Positions 27,328-35,864 are shown, numbered from the stretch's first letter. The stretch: DNA of 64,000 nucleotides from Christiangramia crocea (GCF_022410465.1 NZ_JAJSON010000020.1:62001-126000); one strand, 5' to 3'. Program-made: numbers and translations. Notes: generated by a model not told the origin, from the sequence alone.

Positions 27328-29796
27328 CTACTGTTTCCTGTAATCGGGATCCATTTCGGGCTCACGAAGTCCGGCAAATTCATTTGCCATCAATACGAAT
27401 ACATTCCAGCTTAACCCTCGTGTGGAATCCCACCATTCTTCATAATTGTTCCATTTAGTTGGGATAAATTCTTTGCTGTAGGGCCAGTATGGATTCAGAT
27501 GAATCTCCGCCCATAAGCGGTTCTTCATTCGTTTTTCTGCCTTTTCCCAGCCGTGTTTAAGACCGGTAACATAAGCGGTATATTCGGCCCTCAACCAGCT
27601 GCCTCCATTATAGTAATAACCATCCCGGGCATGGTTTCCGTAACTGTTCTTTCCAAACTCACCAAATGGCTGGTAGTTTTCATCCATATAGGCATAGCCA
27701 CTGGCATCATTTGTTAGCCTTATACAAATAGGTGCTGTAGTTCCCATTTCAGGATAAGGAGCTTCATCAGTTTTATTCAGTGCCGGGATCTGATCCAAGT
27801 GGTTTTGCACCATCTCATCGGTGAGCATTGGTTCATTAAAGACCCAGAGTGAAAGAAATTCCGGAATCAGGTCGGTAAAACTTATTAGGTCGGGGTAATC
27901 TGTATCGAATAATAGATGCTTTCTCTCAGGATCGTAAAAATTTAAATATTCCTTTTCCGCCTTTGCTACATAATCTTCATCTATCTCTACTCCCAAGGCT
28001 TTAATGGTCTTGAGTGCTACAGCAAACATTCCCTGGTTTGCAGCCATTCGCTGGGTTTTAGGATGGTATTCCATGACATCTATCTGGCTCATTGAAAAAT
28101 GGGAAGCACAAACTGCATCGCGGTCTTCATCAAATTCATTCAGGATATACTCTGCGGCAAGTTTTATCTTTTCCTGTGGCAACTCCATGCCAAACCGCCT
28201 TTTATTGAGCAATCCCCAAATAAGCCATTCTATAGTTGCTTCATTATCCTTGGCTTCTACCGACCCCATATAAGGCGTGATAATAGTACCAATAGCACCA
28301 CGTGGCGTCTGGGTTCTGGCCCATTGATTCCAGATGGAAATATTGAGTTCTTTGTTATAGGTTGAAATAACGGACCAAAATGAATCCCTGTTATACATAT
28401 CCGGCGAATAATTCATATTAGGCACATTAAAAGCGGTGAAATCATCCACGGAAGTAATCCAGGTCATCATCTGGAAATTTGCGTATAGCATCTTTTCAAT
28501 TTCAGACCCCTGAAAACCCATTCCTTCAGCAAGCCTTGTTTTTGTGGAAATTTTAAATTGTTTCTGGTCTTTCCAGGGCTCAGAAAAAATATAAGTAACC
28601 TTTTCTATGGGTTCACCTAAAGTCAGCCTATTATAAGGTCTTTCAAATGGGTGGTTTTCCTCTATTCTCAGATCTTTCAACTTTAAAGAACCATTTTCCG
28701 GATTATTGACACCTATGAACATCATAATGCTGTCCTTATCGATATAGGGTACCAAAACGCTTCCTTTAAACCGGGTCCATTCTTTGGTATTTACCGGAAA
28801 ATTATCAATATACTTGATGCCGTGTTCCAGTTCTTTTGTCCTTTCCCCATTTTTTACCCTGTATAATTTCAGGGAAACAGGAGCATTAGCTTTAGCGAGG
28901 AATGAAACAGTATACACCTTCTGGTCCCTCATAGGCGTTATTAGTTCCATTCCCGCTTTGCTATTGTCTTTAAAATTCAGTTCTGTTATACTGTCTTTTC
29001 TCTCAATCTCAAGATTACCTACTTTCCTGAAGTCTTCAGGAAGGTCAAGCTCTTTAACCGTTCCCCTGTCAAGAACATCCATTTCCCCGAAAGTGTACTG
29101 TATATAGTCATTTCCGGAGTTTTGTTCTTCCTGAGTGGCAACGGAAAGAAGACGTACATCAGGGAGAACCCTCATCCCAATCATTCCTCCTCCACGTCCA
29201 CTAAAGCGTCTACGGGTGGTTCTGGTAAAATGATTCTTATAGCCCGGATCTGTTAAAAACCCAACTACATTTCCCTGAGGGGTTATAAAACCTGCTGAAG
29301 GATATAATTCGTGAACAAGGCCGCCGGGGAAATTCCCATGCTCAAAAGTTATGTAACGTTCCGGCCGCTTTGCGGGAATATTCTTAACGCCAAGACTATA
29401 GTAAAGAGTGGGAATGGAAGGCTGAAATAGCCGTATTGTCTTTTTTATAAGATTCGGACTTATCCGGTCATATTCTACCTCGACTGATAAGTTTGAATCA
29501 AATCTATCCAGATAAATATCTTTTTGAAGACTGATTCCGGTTTCTGACTTATTAAAAGATGAAGCTCTAAAATTCTTTATTTCATGCTGGACACTTAAGT
29601 CAAGGTTGGAAAGCTTCAGAGAGAATTCTCCGTCAGCAACAACTAATAGCTCCTCTCCGTCAAGTACATTTACAGAATACCCTGACTGCTCATTCCCGGA
29701 AACTTCCAGATTTAGATCCTGAGCCAATCCTGAATACGATCCTCCCAAAATTATAACTCCGATAAATAACAAATAAAAGGTTCGGTAAACAGTCAT
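27328..29796 (-). CDS. Large secreted protein, putative six-hairpin glycosidase with CBM-like module; family not recognised
   Basis: An 822-residue protein with an N-terminal signal peptide (ending near SGLAQ). By eye there are three parts: a beta-rich N-terminal domain (about 25-250); a jelly-roll segment like a CBM4/9 module (about 270-375; VYTVSFLAKANAPVSLKLY, EWTRFKGSVLVPY, SLKLKDLRIEE); and a C-terminal helical part (about 420-800) with repeated aromatic and acidic motifs (YNRDSFWSVIS, ASHFSMSQIDVMEY, GSWLRAEYTAYVTG). That layout is the style of (alpha/alpha)6 glycosidases. I do not recognise a GH number. It is the first gene after the LacI operator and 136 bases before susC, so a catalytic role on the locus substrate is the simplest reading. 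No residue can be assigned as catalytic with confidence. Confidence 0.6.
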   Translation of the reverse strand: MTVYRTFYLLFIGVIILGGSYSGLAQDLNLEVSGNEQSGYSVNVLDGEELLVVADGEFSLKLSNLDLSVQHEIKNFRASSFNKSETGISLQKDIYLDRFDSNLSVEVEYDRISPNLIKKTIRLFQPSIPTLYYSLGVKNIPAKRPERYITFEHGNFPGGLVHELYPSAGFITPQGNVVGFLTDPGYKNHFTRTTRRRFSGRGGGMIGMRVLPDVRLLSVATQEEQNSGNDYIQYTFGEMDVLDRGTVKELDLPEDFRKVGNLEIERKDSITELNFKDNSKAGMELITPMRDQKVYTVSFLAKANAPVSLKLYRVKNGERTKELEHGIKYIDNFPVNTKEWTRFKGSVLVPYIDKDSIMMFIGVNNPENGSLKLKDLRIEENHPFERPYNRLTLGEPIEKVTYIFSEPWKDQKQFKISTKTRLAEGMGFQGSEIEKMLYANFQMMTWITSVDDFTAFNVPNMNYSPDMYNRDSFWSVISTYNKELNISIWNQWARTQTPRGAIGTIITPYMGSVEAKDNEATIEWLIWGLLNKRRFGMELPQEKIKLAAEYILNEFDEDRDAVCASHFSMSQIDVMEYHPKTQRMAANQGMFAVALKTIKALGVEIDEDYVAKAEKEYLNFYDPERKHLLFDTDYPDLISFTDLIPEFLSLWVFNEPMLTDEMVQNHLDQIPALNKTDEAPYPEMGTTAPICIRLTNDASGYAYMDENYQPFGEFGKNSYGNHARDGYYYNGGSWLRAEYTAYVTGLKHGWEKAEKRMKNRLWAEIHLNPYWPYSKEFIPTKWNNYEEWWDSTRGLSWNVFVLMANEFAGLREPEMDPDYRKQ

Positions 29797-29854
29797 TCTT
29801 CTTGATTTAGAGTTGAAAATCAGCTTAAGTGTTAGTTTAATTTTTTACATCTTG

Positions 29855-29894
29855 GTAAATCGTTTTACTAAATCGATTTAGTAAAACGATTTAC
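29855..29894. promoter_or_regulatory. 40-bp perfect palindrome of three CG-centred LacI-type operator sites
   Basis: The two 20-base halves (29855-29874 and 29875-29894) are exact reverse complements. Within it lie three adjacent near-palindromes, each with a central CG as in LacI/PurR-family operators: GTAAATCGTTTTAC (29855-29868), TAAATCGATTTA (29869-29880) and GTAAAACGATTTAC (29881-29894), with centres 13 bases apart. It lies 58 bases upstream of the 822-residue gene and 93 bases downstream of the LacI-family gene on the same strand. It is very likely the operator controlling the glycan operon; the binding protein is inferred from adjacency. Confidence 0.82.
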
Positions 29895-29987
29895 TTGAGG
29901 GCTAATATAGATATCATGTTCCTATTTACCAAACTATTCTGGTAGAGAATTATTCTTAAAATTTAAAGGAAAAGCAAAAAAAAGGGT

Positions 29988-31034
29988 TTAAATTGAATTA
30001 TTCTCAGAAACACGACTAGAGGAAATTCTTTCTATCAATTGTCCCTTCAAAACTTTCCGAAATTTAGAAGATTCTTTAAAATCGCTTTCCAGCAAATTTA
30101 AGGTTCCCTTAATAAGTTCATTGGCCAATTGACTAACCGGTTGTGATATAACACTAATAGGTGGCGAATACAGCTCAAAAAGATCGCGGTCGTCAAAAGT
30201 AAGTACCGAGACATCCTCCGGGATTTTAAGAGACATTTCCTTTAGGGTCTTAAGCCCGCTTATAGCAAGGCTGTTAGTAGCAAATAACAAGGAGTCTATT
30301 TGTGGATTCCTTTTAATAAAATCATAAATCTTCTTTCTGCCTGTCAGGGTTTTTACTTCATCGAATGGAATAAGTACAGAGCGGTCTTTCTGGCCATTTT
30401 CTGCCATCACCTGCTGATAACCCTGAAGTCTTTCAAGAGTTGGGGAAATATCAGATTTAAGTCCTACAAATCCAACATTCTGAAATCCGTTATCCAGAAG
30501 ATATCTTGTGGCCCGCGTTGAACTTGCCAGATTGTCCAAAACCACATAATTATGCTCAAAATCGTCATAATACCTGTCAAATACCATAACCGCCTGTTTA
30601 TTCTCTCTGATAAGTTTTTCCATTTCATCTTTGAATCCCTCCGGCGGAGTAATAATAAAGGCATCTACCTGTCTATCCTTAAAAAGATCAAGTAACTCCA
30701 GTGCCCTTTCTTTTTTATTTTCGGTACTACAGTAGATGATCTTATACCCATTTTCAAAAGCAATTTCTTCCATCTCCTTGGCTATAGCTGAAAAAAACGG
30801 GTCAGAAATATCCTCGGCCATGAAAACTATAGTCTTGGATTTACCGGTTCTAAGAGTTTGAGCAGTAGTATTTGGTTTATAACCCACCTTTTCGATATAA
30901 TCCTCAACCTTCTCGATAACTTCCTTACTTATCCTGTTTTTCGCTTTATTATTAATAATAAATGAGATAGTTGTAGTAGAGATCCCCAGCTCCTTAGAAA
31001 TATCTTTAATAGATATTTTTCGCTTTTTTTTCAT
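29988..31034 (-). CDS. LacI family transcriptional regulator
   Basis: A 348-residue regulator. The helix-turn-helix (residues about 6-30; SIKDISKELGISTTTISFIINN) and hinge helix (YIEKVGYKPNTTAQTLRTGKS) are typical, followed by a periplasmic-binding-protein-like effector domain (TIVFMAEDISDPFFSAIAKEMEE, SVLTFDDRDLFELYSPPISVISQP). It would bind a sugar or sugar-phosphate signal. It lies directly upstream of the glycan operon, with the palindromic operator in between. Regulation by LacI rather than a SusR or hybrid two-component sensor suggests response to a cytosolic sugar. Confidence 0.93.
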   Translation of the reverse strand: MKKKRKISIKDISKELGISTTTISFIINNKAKNRISKEVIEKVEDYIEKVGYKPNTTAQTLRTGKSKTIVFMAEDISDPFFSAIAKEMEEIAFENGYKIIYCSTENKKERALELLDLFKDRQVDAFIITPPEGFKDEMEKLIRENKQAVMVFDRYYDDFEHNYVVLDNLASSTRATRYLLDNGFQNVGFVGLKSDISPTLERLQGYQQVMAENGQKDRSVLIPFDEVKTLTGRKKIYDFIKRNPQIDSLLFATNSLAISGLKTLKEMSLKIPEDVSVLTFDDRDLFELYSPPISVISQPVSQLANELIKGTLNLLESDFKESSKFRKVLKGQLIERISSSRVSENNSI

Positions 31035-31127
31035 CTTAAATTAGATTATAAAATTCTGTGTATGGTATATAGTATTCAAAAGCTTTTAAGGGGACCAGAA
31101 AGTTAAAGCCAATGATGAATTAAAAAT

Positions 31128-31158
31128 CAAAGTTATTAAAATCACCTTCATAAGCCAA
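31128..31158 (-). promoter_or_regulatory. Putative Bacteroidetes-type promoter of the lacI-type gene
   Basis: Read on the minus strand, TTG (31158-31156), 20 bases and TAACTTTG (31135-31128) match the -33 and -7 boxes. The predicted start near 31121 gives a leader of about 87 bases before the ATG at 31034. No copy of the operator palindrome lies here, so autoregulation by that site is not indicated. The rest of the AT-rich spacer 31035-31385 shows no gene. Confidence 0.55.
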
Positions 31159-31385
31159 GACATCTAAATTATTTACCATATTATATTGAATTAGATCTGG
31201 TTTAAAGGCACCGTGTTACATAATCAAGAGGTTCTAATTCTGAAGGCATCACCTTATGGGTTAAATTTCAGTATAAAAACCATCAAAGTATTTTTCCTTC
31301 TTTTAGGAAACCGAATACTACTGTTTGAATTTATTATCATTATTTTTATCTAATAAAATATAGTGATGCATTTATAAATAAGAGC

Positions 31386-31793
31386 ATGGAGTTTTTTAGA
31401 AAAATCAGTGTAAAAATAGGTGAAGAAGAATTACAGAATTCTCTGCAGGTTTCCAACCTGGAAGAAATAAGTACTAACATTTTTAATTTGGATATCCCTG
31501 GCGATGACGAAGTATACATTGGCGGAATATGGGGAGAATTCACATTACGCCGAACCAGGATAAGAGGAGGTATACGCTTTGCTCTATTAGAGTGTCCTAA
31601 TGCACTTTGCTGGACCGTCACTACAGGCATTACTCCGGAAAGTGACTCAATCACCATTCATTTAACAGTAAATCGACCACAAAGAAATTCGGAGTTTATT
31701 GAAGAAGTTGAAGATTTTTTAAATGACCATTCCAGTTGCCTAGAGAAGTTTTTATCACCAAAACAGAGGGAAAATATTTACACTAGTCTATAG
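31386..31793 (+). CDS. Hypothetical protein, 135 residues
   Basis: A lone plus-strand gene with an ATG start and soluble composition. No signal peptide or membrane segment is seen. It has beta-rich stretches (DEVYIGGIWGEFTLRRTRIRGGIRFALLE) and a CPNALCWTVTTG segment with two cysteines four residues apart. A helical C-terminus (EFIEEVEDFLNDHSSCLEKFLSPKQRENIY) follows. I do not recognise the family. Neighbours read toward or away from it, so context gives no function. Composition is like its surroundings. It could be a real small cytosolic protein; the long frame and balanced amino acid use support coding. Confidence 0.6.
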   Translation: MEFFRKISVKIGEEELQNSLQVSNLEEISTNIFNLDIPGDDEVYIGGIWGEFTLRRTRIRGGIRFALLECPNALCWTVTTGITPESDSITIHLTVNRPQRNSEFIEEVEDFLNDHSSCLEKFLSPKQRENIYTSL

Positions 31794-31857
31794 AAGTAAT
31801 TTAAACTGAAAGTCAATTTTTTATACGGCCAGCCAGTGTTGCTTCCAATAGAAAAGA

Positions 31858-31878
31858 CGGTTAAATAAGTTTTAACCG
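31858..31878. terminator. Hairpin between convergent genes, possible weak terminator
   Basis: CGGTTAAA and TTTAACCG form an 8-bp perfect stem with a five-base TAAGT loop, placed between the converging genes ending at 31793 and 31906. T-runs are short, so termination would be weak. Confidence 0.45.
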
Positions 31879-31905
31879 CCCCTTCATCATTTTAAAATAA
31901 ACAAC

Positions 31906-32622
31906 CTAGCCTTGCATTTTTTCTTTTCCTTTGCGTTTGGTAAGTATAATCCCATTGCTACGGGTACCAATTATAAAGGTAGAGTCATTCAATCTCGCGA
32001 GATCGGTCACACTATAGTCTTTATTAAGGCCGGTGAGTTTTACCATTTCTCCGGTTTGGGTATCTATTTTGTAAAGCCCCGAATCTGTTCCGGCAAGAAT
32101 ACTATTGGCTATATAATGAACAGTTTGAACATTGGGAAGATTCTGAACCCTTTCCACCTTTGTGTTGTCGCCATTATGGGTTAATTTCCAAAGACCGTTA
32201 AAACAACCTACCCAAAGATTTCCATCTTCATCTTCAGCAAAGAATTTGACTAAGGAAGGGCGTAAATTACCCGATAATTCAATTTTCTTGAAATTATTTT
32301 CACCTTCATCAAAGTAAGCGATCCCATTTTCACCACCTATCCAGATTTTATTACCGGAGTCAATAAAAATAGTCCGGATGCGTGTTCCAAATTCATCTGG
32401 CAATCCGTCATATTTATTATATGTTTCAGAATTTTTAGAATTATATCTTATAACTCCCTCTTCAGTAGCCATCCATATATTGCCGATGGAATCCTGAGAG
32501 ATAGCATAGACAATACTCTGATTAACCCCTTCCTCATATGACAGTTTCTGAAATTGGAGTTGTTGTTGAGCAATTATAAATGAGCTCCAAAAAAATAATA
32601 ATATCAGAAGTAATTTCTTCAA
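31906..32622 (-). CDS. Short secreted beta-propeller sensor-domain protein, probably truncated
   Basis: A 238-residue protein starting with TTG at 32622; the next codons encode a clear signal peptide (KKLLLILLFFWSSFIIAQ), no in-frame ATG exists before the upstream stop, and the first internal ATG is within the repeats. Repeats of the two-component regulator propeller type follow: AISQDSIGNIWMATEEGVIRYN, IFIDSGNKIWIGGENGIAYFD, FAEDEDGNLWVGCFNGLWKL, NSILAGTDSGLYKID and DSTFIIGTRSNGIILTK. Full members have about 14 repeats, a Y_Y_Y domain and a histidine kinase or DNA-binding part; here only about five or six repeats exist and translation ends in a basic tail. No continuation is visible in 31794-31905. 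It may be a remnant or a stand-alone propeller. Confidence 0.6.
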   Translation of the reverse strand: MKKLLLILLFFWSSFIIAQQQLQFQKLSYEEGVNQSIVYAISQDSIGNIWMATEEGVIRYNSKNSETYNKYDGLPDEFGTRIRTIFIDSGNKIWIGGENGIAYFDEGENNFKKIELSGNLRPSLVKFFAEDEDGNLWVGCFNGLWKLTHNGDNTKVERVQNLPNVQTVHYIANSILAGTDSGLYKIDTQTGEMVKLTGLNKDYSVTDLARLNDSTFIIGTRSNGIILTKRKGKEKMQG

Positions 32623-32694
32623 ACTGAATTTTTAAATAAGATATTTAAAATATTTGAGATCTTAGTTGAAACCGTTCTTTAGAATGGTCCATAT

Positions 32695-32726
32695 CAAATT
32701 TAGAATCGAGAATACAAGAAATACAA
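32695..32726 (-). promoter_or_regulatory. Putative promoter of the propeller-stub gene
   Basis: On the minus strand TTG (32726-32724), 21 bases and TAAATTTG (32702-32695) fit the Bacteroidetes consensus. The predicted start near 32688 gives a leader of about 66 bases before the TTG start at 32622. A working promoter would argue that the stub is still expressed. Confidence 0.45.
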
Positions 32727-32851
32727 TTGCAAAATTTAACAGGGAAATAAACGATTTATTTAAGTAACAGAGGTTTGAAAATAATCCGGAATGGATCACT
32801 TACAGTTAATGTGCGACTCCTTAAGGTTAAAAAGGAATCCTTTTGAAATAA

Positions 32852-34036
32852 TCACCTGAAAGGAATATAACTAAAAACAGATCCTACCTTAAAAGCTGAT
32901 TGCTTATCAACTTTTATCACTCCCGAAGCTTTGCTGAGACTAACTAGATCGCCCGAGCCGTTCCCGTTTACCAGATCTCCGGTCAAAACAGCTTTTTCAT
33001 GATTGGCAGAAACAAGAAGGAACTTGGTAAGATCAGTAGGATTTTCTACCTCATCATTCATCCTGATCTCATATTTTTTTGATGACTGCCCCAAACACGC
33101 GTCCATCCAGTCGTTAAAATAAATATGAAAATTCACATAAGTACTAACAGGATTTCCTGGAAAAGCGAAAATATGTGTTTTATATTCCTGGTGAATTCCA
33201 AACCAGAATGGCTTACCCGGCTGCTGGGCCACCCGGTGGAATTTCTTCTGAACCGATAGTTTCTCAAAGATTTCCGGCAGGTAATCATATTTTCCCTTTG
33301 AGACTCCGCCGCTAAGGACGAGAACATCGAAATCCTGAAGGGCTTCCCGGATTCGCTTCTCAAGGATTTTCTTTTCATCCGGAATATGCATTAATTCACT
33401 TTCAATATTCAGTTGTTTCAAAAGAGCCTGGAGAGTATAAGAGTTAGAAGTCCTAATCTGGTGAATCTCGGGAACCTGATCTATAGGTACGAGCTCATTT
33501 CCGGTCGAAATAATCGCAACCTTCGGAAGTTTTTTCACCCTGAGACTTTCCTTCCCCACACTGGCAAGAATACCAATATTCTGTGATGAGATCTGTTCTC
33601 CTTTCTCAAGAATCAGCTCATCCTTCTGTTGATCACTTCCTTTTCTATGGATATTCTGTTCTGGTTTTGGACTACTGCTTATCCTTGCTTTGCCATTCTC
33701 AATATCAACTTCTTCATACATGATAACTGCATCACAGTTAAGAGGAAGCACAGCTCCGGTCATAATTTCCAGGCAATGAGCGGGATCCTGAAGTTTCTTT
33801 TGGGGGTCACCGGCCGCACACACGCCTTCAATCCTTAAAGGATTGTTTATTTTTACATGTTCAGCATTCACCGCGATCCCGTCTTTTGTAGATCGGTTAA
33901 ACGGAGGGAAATCCCTGTCGGCAAGGATATCTTCAGACAGAACGCGGCCAATACTATCCATGATATGGACCTGGGTTTCACCAAAATCCTTTACTGTTTC
34001 AATCACTATTTTATGAGCTTCCGTATAACTTATCAT
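32852..34036 (-). CDS. moeA: Molybdopterin molybdotransferase MoeA
   Basis: A 394-residue protein that inserts molybdate into adenylylated molybdopterin. The order of motifs fits MoeA: GRVLSEDILADRDFPPFNRSTKDGIAV, IMTGAVLPLNCDAVIMYEEVD, KVAIISTGNELV with VLVLSGGVSKGKYDYLPE (the MPT-binding domain), and QQPGKPFWFG with AFPGNPVSTYVN. It is the last gene of an eight-gene minus-strand Moco operon, 3 bases after the tauE-like gene. MogA/MoaB, which makes the adenylylated substrate, is not found in the window. Confidence 0.94.
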   Translation of the reverse strand: MISYTEAHKIVIETVKDFGETQVHIMDSIGRVLSEDILADRDFPPFNRSTKDGIAVNAEHVKINNPLRIEGVCAAGDPQKKLQDPAHCLEIMTGAVLPLNCDAVIMYEEVDIENGKARISSSPKPEQNIHRKGSDQQKDELILEKGEQISSQNIGILASVGKESLRVKKLPKVAIISTGNELVPIDQVPEIHQIRTSNSYTLQALLKQLNIESELMHIPDEKKILEKRIREALQDFDVLVLSGGVSKGKYDYLPEIFEKLSVQKKFHRVAQQPGKPFWFGIHQEYKTHIFAFPGNPVSTYVNFHIYFNDWMDACLGQSSKKYEIRMNDEVENPTDLTKFLLVSANHEKAVLTGDLVNGNGSGDLVSLSKASGVIKVDKQSAFKVGSVFSYIPFR

Positions 34037-34039
34037 GAT

Positions 34040-34816
34040 CTAAAAAATTTCTATTCCGTTCACTAAAAGCACCCTGACCCCTACTATAAAGACCATCAGC
34101 GCGGTAATTAATTTTATTCCTTTACTGGTAAGTCTTTTAATACTTAGTCTTATTCCTATCTGGCCACCAATAAAAACAGCGAGCATAAGGAACAGTATCT
34201 CAGGCATGGGAACCTCCAGCGTTTGGTTTACAGCCAGCCCCGTTAATCCCGAAACTGAATTCACCAGTATAAAGAAACTTGCCAGGGCCGCGATGCTAAT
34301 AGATCTATCCCATTTTAAATGGTTGAGTACCGGAGCGAGAAAAATTCCGCCGCCTATCCCTACCATTCCTGATAGCAAGCCTATGGAACCTCCTATAATA
34401 TAAGCTAAAACAGGATGGTACTCCCTGATCTCTTCTGAAGTCTTTGGATTTTTCAAGGTTTGCCAGGCCAAAAAGATGGCAGACAGGATTAGAGCCACCC
34501 CCAGAATACTGAAAAAGACCTGCTCCCTTAATTTGAACAAAGCTCCCACAAAAGCCAGTGGAATACTTGTAATAATAAAGGGCAGGAATTTTCGCAGGTT
34601 AAAATGTCCATTTCTCCAGTACAGGAAGGTACTCCCGGTTACCACCACAAGATTGCAAATGAGACCGGAACTGCGAATTATAAAAAAGCTGGTGAAGAAC
34701 AAGGTGAGAATGGCCAGGTAACTTGAACCGCCGCCAAAACCTATCGAGGAATACAGAATTGCGATCACAAAAAATCCAAGACTTATTAATAGCAATTCAC
34801 TTACCGGCAATGACAT
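34040..34816 (-). CDS. TauE/SafE (TSUP) family membrane permease
   Basis: A 258-residue protein with about eight hydrophobic segments in two related halves: SIGFGGGSSYLAIL in the first and GMVGIGGGIFLAPVL in the second, the glycine-rich repeat of the TSUP family. Members export or import sulfur oxyanions, sulfoacetate or similar organic anions. It lies inside the Moco operon, overlapping the moeB-type gene by 20 bases and 3 bases before moeA. An anion transport role connected to sulfur handling or to the cofactor pathway is therefore plausible; molybdate transport by this family is not established. Confidence 0.87.
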   Translation of the reverse strand: MSLPVSELLLISLGFFVIAILYSSIGFGGGSSYLAILTLFFTSFFIIRSSGLICNLVVVTGSTFLYWRNGHFNLRKFLPFIITSIPLAFVGALFKLREQVFFSILGVALILSAIFLAWQTLKNPKTSEEIREYHPVLAYIIGGSIGLLSGMVGIGGGIFLAPVLNHLKWDRSISIAALASFFILVNSVSGLTGLAVNQTLEVPMPEILFLMLAVFIGGQIGIRLSIKRLTSKGIKLITALMVFIVGVRVLLVNGIEIF

Positions 34817-35864
34817 ATTTTTTTATACTATTTATCCCTCCTTCTACATTTTTCAGCTTCGTAAATTTTTTTTCTTTTAAAATTTCCACCGCCTTCCGGC
34901 TTCTCATACCCGACTGACAAATAAGATATATTTCCTTTTCCCTGTCCAGAAAAGCAATATTATTTTGAAGCTGATCAAGCGGAATATTGACCGACTGCTC
35001 CAGGCTGAAACCTGAAAATTCTTCGGGGCTTCGAACATCAATGATCTGGATTTCTGTTGATGCTCTTATTTTTTCAAATTCCGAACTCTCTATAGAATCC
35101 ATAGAACATGGTACCTGATAGGAATCCTGAAGCTGCGAAATATCAGAGTTTTTAGTATCCTTCCGGAATTTCATATGATGAATACTTTGACGCAGGCCAT
35201 CATAGATCAATAATTTACCTGAAAGCACCTCGCCAATGCCGGTTACGAGCTTTACTGCTTCCAGAGCCTGAAAAGTCCCTATGATTCCCGGAAGAACCCC
35301 TAAAACACCATTTGTATTGCAATCAGGTATCTCGTTTGCTTCTGGCATTTTTGGAAAAAGACATCTGTAGGTAGGTCCATCTTTATAATTGAAAACAGAC
35401 ACCTGGCCTTCAAAGTCATGTAAAGCTCCATAAACAAAGGGCTTTTTTTGTATCACACAAATATCATTAACCAGGTATCGTGTGGTGAAATTATCTGAAC
35501 AGTCGATAATCAGGTCAAAATCCCTGGCAATCTCTGAAGCATTCTCCCTGTTGAAAAATGTTTCAAAAGTGACAATATTAGTCTCGGAGTTCTGAGCCTT
35601 TAACTTAGCGCTGATAACTTCGATCTTCGATTTTCCAAGATCGTTTTCAGAATAAATAACCTGGCGCTGAAGATTGCTCAGGTCTACTTTATCATTTTCA
35701 ACGATCCCAAGGGTTCCCACACCCATGGCATTCAGGTATTGCAAAACAGGGATTCCCAGACCACCGGCTCCTATCACCAGGACCCTGGCCTTTGAAAGCT
35801 TCTCCTGCCCTTCTTTTCCGAATTGAGGAAGCCTGGTCTGCCTTATGTATCGGGATTCATTCAA
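34797..35864 (-). CDS. moeB: MoeB/ThiF-type adenylyltransferase fused to rhodanese domain
   Basis: A 355-residue, two-domain protein. The N-terminal E1-like domain (about 5-240) begins YIRQTRLPQFGKEGQEKL and has the nucleotide loop VIGAGGLGIPVLQYL, DLIIDCSDNFTTRYLVND and PTYRCLFPKMPE. The C-terminal rhodanese domain (about 255-350; IQIIDVRSPEEFSG, active loop ICQSGMRSRKA) can supply sulfur. MoeB adenylates the MoaD C-terminal glycine and the rhodanese may then help to thiocarboxylate it. The start is TTG at 35864, whose TTGA overlaps the mobA stop; the ATG at 35860 is out of frame and closes after five codons. Confidence 0.9.
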   Translation of the reverse strand: MNESRYIRQTRLPQFGKEGQEKLSKARVLVIGAGGLGIPVLQYLNAMGVGTLGIVENDKVDLSNLQRQVIYSENDLGKSKIEVISAKLKAQNSETNIVTFETFFNRENASEIARDFDLIIDCSDNFTTRYLVNDICVIQKKPFVYGALHDFEGQVSVFNYKDGPTYRCLFPKMPEANEIPDCNTNGVLGVLPGIIGTFQALEAVKLVTGIGEVLSGKLLIYDGLRQSIHHMKFRKDTKNSDISQLQDSYQVPCSMDSIESSEFEKIRASTEIQIIDVRSPEEFSGFSLEQSVNIPLDQLQNNIAFLDREKEIYLICQSGMRSRKAVEILKEKKFTKLKNVEGGINSIKKYVIAGK

